From NCBI GenBank assembly GCA_008933995.1, contig WARS01000016.1, forward strand, positions 8,697,848 through 8,761,847: a DNA stretch of 64,000 bases. The letters are read 5' to 3'. Both the position numbers and the translations under genes were made by a program. The stretch comes from Datnioides undecimradiatus. Lineage: Eukaryota > Chordata > Actinopteri > Lobotiformes > Datnioididae. The stretch's first letter is position 1; every line of letters begins with the position of its first letter. Shown piece by piece: positions 58,860 to 64,000 of the stretch. The notes under the pieces are model-generated. The model was not told where the DNA came from. It was given only the letters and a program-made list of their open reading frames with translations, and searched no databases.

Positions 58860-59455
58860 TAACGTTTGGTTTCTTGAAAGACATAACGTGGAAGATGGTG
58901 ATTGACTTCAGGAGGAAAGGAACAGCTGTGCGGGCCCCTCTCTCCATCTGGGGTAGGGACGTGAACAGGTGGAGGGAGCACAAGTACCTGGAGTCAACAA
59001 TAACAGACTGAGTTGAAGACCAACAGCACAGCTGTACAAGAAGGGGTGCTGCAGACTCCGCTTCCTGAGGAAGCTGGAGGTCCTTAATGTGCAGCAAGAT
59101 GCTGAGATCTTCACCAGTCTGTTGTGGCCGCACTTTTCTTCCTCTGTGGTCTGCTGGGAAAGCAGCATCGAACCAGCGACACCGACAGACTGAATAAACT
59201 GATCAGGAAGGCTGGCTCCATCATTGGCTGTAGGCAGGAGACTTTTGAAGCGGTGGTGGAGAGGAGGACTCTGAACAAACTGTTATTGATCATGGATAAC
59301 CCCGACCACCCTCTCCACCTTGTACTGGACAGACAACGAAGCACCTTCTCCAAAAGACTCAGGCAGCTTCGTTGTCTCAAGGACCGCTACAGGAAGTCTT
59401 TCCTGCCACAGGTGATCAGACTTTGCAACTCCTCATCTGCATGTGTCAGATGACA
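58860..59455 (+). mobile_element. Rex1/L2-type LINE reverse-transcriptase C-terminal fragment
   Basis: From about 58880 one reads MVIDFRRK..., then EHKYLESTI, then after frame breaks LNKLIRKAGSIIGC, VVERRTLNKLL and MDNPDHPLH, and RLRQLRCLKDRYRKSFLPQ near 59357-59415. This order is the conserved tail of fish Rex1/Babar-like non-LTR retrotransposons. Only the 3' end of the element is present. It lies between the two duplicated signal-exon blocks. Confidence 0.8.
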
Positions 59456-59467
59456 AACTGTAATAAC

Positions 59468-59974
59468 TTTGTACTTTGAATTTCGATATTTTCCCGGCTG
59501 ACAAACAGTCCGTGTCCGCACCAGCGGTGTACGCTGAGACAGATCTGCATCTGTCCGCCATAGCAAATCAGAGGGTGAGGGAGTGAGCAGAATACTTAGA
59601 CAGCTTTTACTTTCATTTTCAGTCACACTCTCAGGCAAGGTCTGAACTGAACACGTCTCGATTACTGGGCGGCATCTTGTCTCAACATCTACTGGAAATA
59701 ATGTTTTTCGGTTATATACTTGCGGTCGTTTCTTTGGTGGTCTGTCTGCACGACTTCTGTGTTCAGTCAGGTAAGTTTTTCCTAACCTAAATGATAAGTG
59801 TTAAACACTTAAATCAGAGATACCAGCAAATAGACAAGAGCAAATAGCTGCACTGGTAGATGCTTTTTTTATTCATATCTTATTTGTTATATATGTTATT
59901 TATTATTATTACTCTGGTTTAATGGTCGTTTATCATATACTTTGGTAGGGGTGATAATGTTTTCATGGCCCCTA
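59468..59974 (+). repeat. Duplicated block carrying the copy 2 signal exon
   Basis: Partner of 58063-58577 in direct orientation, 1.4 kb apart, with roughly 90% identity by eye. It includes the 5' flank and signal-peptide exon of copy 2 and the start of its first intron. Confidence 0.85.
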
Positions 59975-62479
59975 CAATTTTGGCGCTAAGCAGTTGCCAG
60001 ATGGGAAACGTGGAAGAATCGTACCAGCGGCTTGAAATTATCGTATTTGAGGAAAGTTATCGTACACCCAACTTGCATCCTGAACGTAGCTCAGATCATC
60101 TGTTTCAATAATATTCTCCTAGACCGTGCAAATTACAGCATATAACGCAGTTTTATCTTTAAATAATCTAACAGTACGGTTGACAAAAGGTGCATCTTGC
60201 AGAACAGCGCCTCTGTTGTTTGGAGTGGAGGACCAGCATGAGCTCTGGCCTGCACTGAACAGCTCAGAATACTGTACCAGTCAAACTATCTACTGTTAAT
60301 TTAAACTACTACTGCCTGTGATAATAGAAGAACTTGCTAGAAACCTTTTTACAGTTTTATTGAAAATCACAATCCAGGGTCATTTTTGCACGGACATTTG
60401 CAGTGTAAACAGCAACAACAGCTACTGTAATAGCTATTTATCATAACGTAAGTGTAAAACAGGTCTAAAACATTTTGGTACAGATGCATTTTTAACATGA
60501 AAACCCCGCTACACAAACACCACAAGTACTGTATGTGCTTTGAACTATAGCAGCCTGTATGTAAACATGTTACCAAATGTCCTTAAACAAATGCAAAAAT
60601 ACAACTATAAAACGACATTTTCGCATTAGTTTCTTGAAAGACATAACATGTGGAAGGACAGTTTTAGATGCTTTAATGGTGTATTTCATTGCTGCTTTTA
60701 CAGCAGCGTGTTAACATCACAACCTTTGCTGTCTGTCTTACAGATGAAAACTGTGCAGATAGTCCTGTCTTCCCTTCATCCGAACTGGTCGTGAGGTATC
60801 GTGACCCATCTTCTGTCAGTTGCTCTGTGTGTCAGCATGCTTGCAAAAACAGACCAGTTGGTTTGGAAAAAGCTGTTGGAGACGTCATAACCAACGGGAC
60901 CACATTAACGTGGAAGGTTGGCACACGACTGAATGGAGCATCTCTGTTATCTGCCATTATACGCATAAATCTAATGACCAGTGTTGCAGAAACCCGGCTG
61001 TAATTGTTCACCGTGGCGAACTTGCTGTTGAATAAAATACCATTAGCAGTGGGGAGTTAATCATCAGTAGCTACAGACTTGATGTTATTGTCTCTGTTTG
61101 ACTCCACAGAGCCTCCAGATAATGTCTCCATCAGCTTAAACCACACAGAGTCAATGGTGGAGCGTCATGAGTACACTCTGCAGTGTAGAGTACAGGATGT
61201 TGCTCCTGTTGGAAACCTCAGTGTCACCTTCGCAGAGTGGACAGACAGCACTGCGTACACTGCGCCCAAGAACACGCAGGGACAAGACACCAGTGACTGA
61301 GATCTTCACTTTAAAACATCAGGCCTACTAAAGAAGATGATGGTGGGGAGTACTGCAAAGCTGAGCTGACCTGGGACCTGAAGGACCACAGCTCTATGGT
61401 GATGCTGTCACAAACATCACTGCCACAGTCTTCTGTGAGTCTGACAACAAATATCCACACATCTCACAAACTCACCTCTTTTGCAACTGCATTGGACAAG
61501 TATTGTTGCTCAACGGATTGATTAGTTTCTGATCAATATTTTGTATCAGCAATTGATCACATGACAAGTTGTAGGTAAAAAGTCACAGCAATGAATACAT
61601 GGATAACTATGATCTTTGTTTTTAATTTTATCAGTTACTCCACAGTCTCAGTGACTCAGACTTCTGTATTGACCTAACAACTTGAACACAGTGAGACACA
61701 TAACATCAGTGTATCTATGTGATCTTGTGTATCTAAAATATCAATCTACAAAACTAAACAACCAACAACACTGTTTTACCTTTTTTCCCTATTTGCATCA
61801 ATAAATCACACATTTTTATTTCCAAATTACTCCAGTTGTTTTAATGACATGCTGCATTTCTTCCTAACTCAATCATGCAGATAAGCTTCCCAGCTCAAGG
61901 ATCACTGCATCCAGATCCATCAGTATCACGCAGGAGCACTCTACAGTTGATTGTCGCTGTGGGAAAACCCCATTCTCATACACTGAAACTCCCTTTTCAA
62001 TGAGCCTTCACAACAGTAGCAGTGTTTTTACTATCAGCTCTGGCGACTTCTGTGAATACGGAGAGAGTACACCTGCAACGTCACCAACAGCGTGGGGACT
62101 GTCACTGTGAAGTTTAAGGTGGATGTCCAACGTGAGTGTAAAGTTTTGTTCAGTCTTCAGTCACGGTTATTATTATTATTACATAAAAGGAGTCACTGCT
62201 GGATAATACAATAGTGCTTTTCAGTGTTGTTTTTCACATCATGGTTAATTTGTCTTTTGGTGTTGGTCTGACGCTGAATAACCGCTGTTCCTTTTCCTCC
62301 CCCTCCTCAACTTGCAGCCATACAGTTACATCATAGCTGCGCTAGTAGCAGCATTTGTGCTCCTCATAGTAGGGGGAATAATATACAGACATTTCAAACA
62401 AAGACGAATGGGACACTACAACCTGAAGGATATTTTCAAGTTACACACAAAGCACTCTGCTGTGCCCACTGAAGAGTAA
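59701..62479 (+). pseudogene. ICAM/VCAM-like Ig-superfamily gene, copy 2 (frame breaks)
   Basis: Blocks: signal peptide 59701-59770 (MFFGYILAVVSLVVCLHDFC, phase 1, donor CAG|GTAAGT), Ig1 60744 to about 61003, Ig2 61110-61434, Ig3 61881-62131, transmembrane plus tail 62328-62479. The last exon is intact: IIAALVAAFVLLIVGGII spans the membrane, and a basic tail of about 30 residues ends PTEE* at 62477-62479. The set predicts a type I membrane adhesion protein with three Ig domains. Breaks: a shift near 60921 in Ig1 leading to TAA at 61001-61003; GGG for GG near 61279, giving TGA; AAAA for AAA near 61313; and an extra base near 62068 in Ig3. The Ig1 donor seen in copy 1 (AAGTGAAC) is altered here. 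Each break is a single-base indel. With those breaks no full product is made; sequencing error in a collapsed repeat is the main alternative. Confidence 0.72.
60640..61110. repeat. Segment shared by the two ICAM-like copies
   Basis: From ACAGTTTTAGATGCTTTAAT onward, the intron, Ig1 exon and next intron match 53295-53748 almost base for base, including CTACAGACTTGATGTTATTG before Ig2. Upstream of this point the two copies are unrelated, signal exons included. Confidence 0.8.
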
Positions 62480-62681
62480 GTCAGTGGGAAGGCATAAACT
62501 GTGTGGTCAAGGAAAAGGGTTTTGACCACGGAGCTCTAACCCTGGAATGACTCACTGGGGTTCAATGCATCTTCACTGATGCTGTGTATTGGCATGAAAT
62601 GTGAAATGGAACTTGCTGTCTTACACACAACGACTGTGTTCACAGAAGCTTCAGTTTGGGGCAGCTATAGCCTAACCCAGG

Positions 62682-63650
62682 GATGGGTTTGTTTCCAGAA
62701 TATCAAATCTTTTTGTCAGTAATTTTAAAATGAAAGGGTTTTTTTTTTCCATTTTGTCCTATATAACTCTCATCTGATCTGTTTTCCAAATACAGTGAGA
62801 GACCAACCTGTTGTGTGAGAAACTGTTTTTTTTTACAGTGTAAAACTGAATTAGATGCACTGGGGGGGGATTAGCTTGAACGTGAGAAGCATTTGAACAA
62901 GTTTTGCTTTTCAGAGCATGCGCACATGTAACATGTTGTGATAATGAGTGAGAGTGGTTGTATTTTCTTTACAGTTGTATAAACATGAGTACCAAGCATA
63001 GCAGAGCGTCACGCTAAATGCAAATGTCAGCATACTAACATGTTCACAGCGAAGTTGTTTATGTTCAAATGTTCATAAAGTTTAGATGGTGTTCGATAAT
63101 CTTGTATCAAAGCTTCTCATTTCGTTTCAGTCCCATTCAGTGATGCCATCATACACAAGGGTCATTGTCTTTGACCACGGGTTGTAGTTGTTGCATGTTA
63201 AGCACAGCAGAGGGCAGCATACACCATGATGGCAGACTATGGCAATGTCGCTGTAGAGCTGTATGAGACCAATTAAACTTGTACAGTGCAAGAGATAATC
63301 ACGGTTTACTCTGTTAACGTAAGCATCCATTTAGATAGGTTATATACTGAGCTTTACATATCTGCATTTGATATTAAAATCTGTAATAAAGTGAAACACA
63401 GACACGCTGAACATATCTCCATGTATATTACAGTATATCTGCCTACCAACATAGCTCTGCTTACTGTACTGCACAATTAAAAACTGTTTTAATAAGCAAT
63501 TTAAAGAAGATCAGTTATGTAATGCTTTTGTTTGGACCAACACCCTGCAGCAAACGCCCTTTTCAATCTTCTAAATAATAGTCATTTACAAAAATTCTAA
63601 TTTTCAACTATATTTATCCCTGAACATGCACAATAGATAGGAAAAAAAGA
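62682..63650. repeat. Duplicated 3' flank, copy 2
   Basis: Partner of 56848-57500. It includes GTTTGTTTCCAGAATATCAA, TGCACTGGGGGGGGATTAGC and the 63345-63645 stretch that is nearly identical to 57195-57490. No gene is seen in it or in the last 350 bases of the window. Confidence 0.85.
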
Positions 63651-64000
63651 AAAATACTGTTAAATAAAACTTTCAAATGCTGTAACCTTCAAAAACTACA
63701 ACAGATGTAAGATAACATACACTCCATTGTCCCTTAGGGGATATCTGCCTTGGGAAAATTGTGGTACACACTGCTACACAATCGACTAAATACATTAAGA
63801 GCAGCCAATAATATAGTACACAGTATGAAACTGATACTAAATACAAACTGCACAATCATAAAAATGTAAACTAAGATCTAAAAGTAGTCGTAATCTAAAA
63901 TGATATACATCGGAGTCTATTTTAAAGCACTAAAGCATTAAAAGGTAAAGGATATCGTCATCCTCTGCTACCTACAGGACCACTACCTATCAATCTATCT

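Noticed and set aside
1-64000. CRISPR arrays, operons, insertion sequences, phage genes
   Set aside because: Nothing prokaryotic is present; the repeats are microsatellites and eukaryotic transposons.

Overview
The window looks like nuclear DNA of a ray-finned (probably percomorph) fish. It carries vertebrate-type spliced genes with short introns, dense CA/GT and GATA microsatellites, and several repeat families that I recognise from teleost genomes. Nothing prokaryotic or viral was seen. Every gene I can support lies on the + strand.

Layout. (1) 129-2052: the last two exons of ERI2 (3'-5' exonuclease family, GRF zinc finger); its catalytic exons lie before the window. (2) 3173-5422: a complete five-exon THUMPD1, the partner of NAT10 in tRNA acetylation. 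(3) About 5.9-18.7 kb: a long gap with repeats, microsatellites and unique sequence. It holds one possible small two-exon gene (13052-16602, 95 codons) that I do not recognise, and two other exon-like segments. (4) 19996-27556: AXIN1, whose reading frame runs unbroken through 13 coding exons (887 aa), with a 3.1-kb 3' UTR that contains a G-quadruplex-type run and a transposon with long inverted arms. (5) 32350-51994: GTF3C1, the largest TFIIIC subunit, in 40 coding exons (2202 aa) with no frame break. (6) 52941-63650: a tandem pair of ICAM/VCAM-like Ig-superfamily cell-surface genes, a stray signal-peptide exon, and pieces of two LINE families. Both Ig copies carry many small frame-breaking indels, while the 6.6 kb of GTF3C1 coding sequence next to them has none.

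The genes are not an operon and do not act in one pathway: ERI2 (RNA trimming), THUMPD1 (tRNA acetylation), GTF3C1 (RNA polymerase III initiation) and AXIN1 (Wnt scaffold) are housekeeping or signalling genes. In human, ERI2, THUMPD1 and GTF3C1 lie on 16p12 and AXIN1 on 16p13.3, so the window keeps a rearranged piece of ancestral 16p linkage. The ICAM-like pair is not part of that linkage in mammals. The most unusual material is the degenerate ICAM-like tandem array, the unrecognised small gene between THUMPD1 and AXIN1, and regulatory-looking structure in UTRs and at splice sites. All coordinates were worked out by hand from splice signals and reading-frame continuity; no database search or transcript evidence was available.
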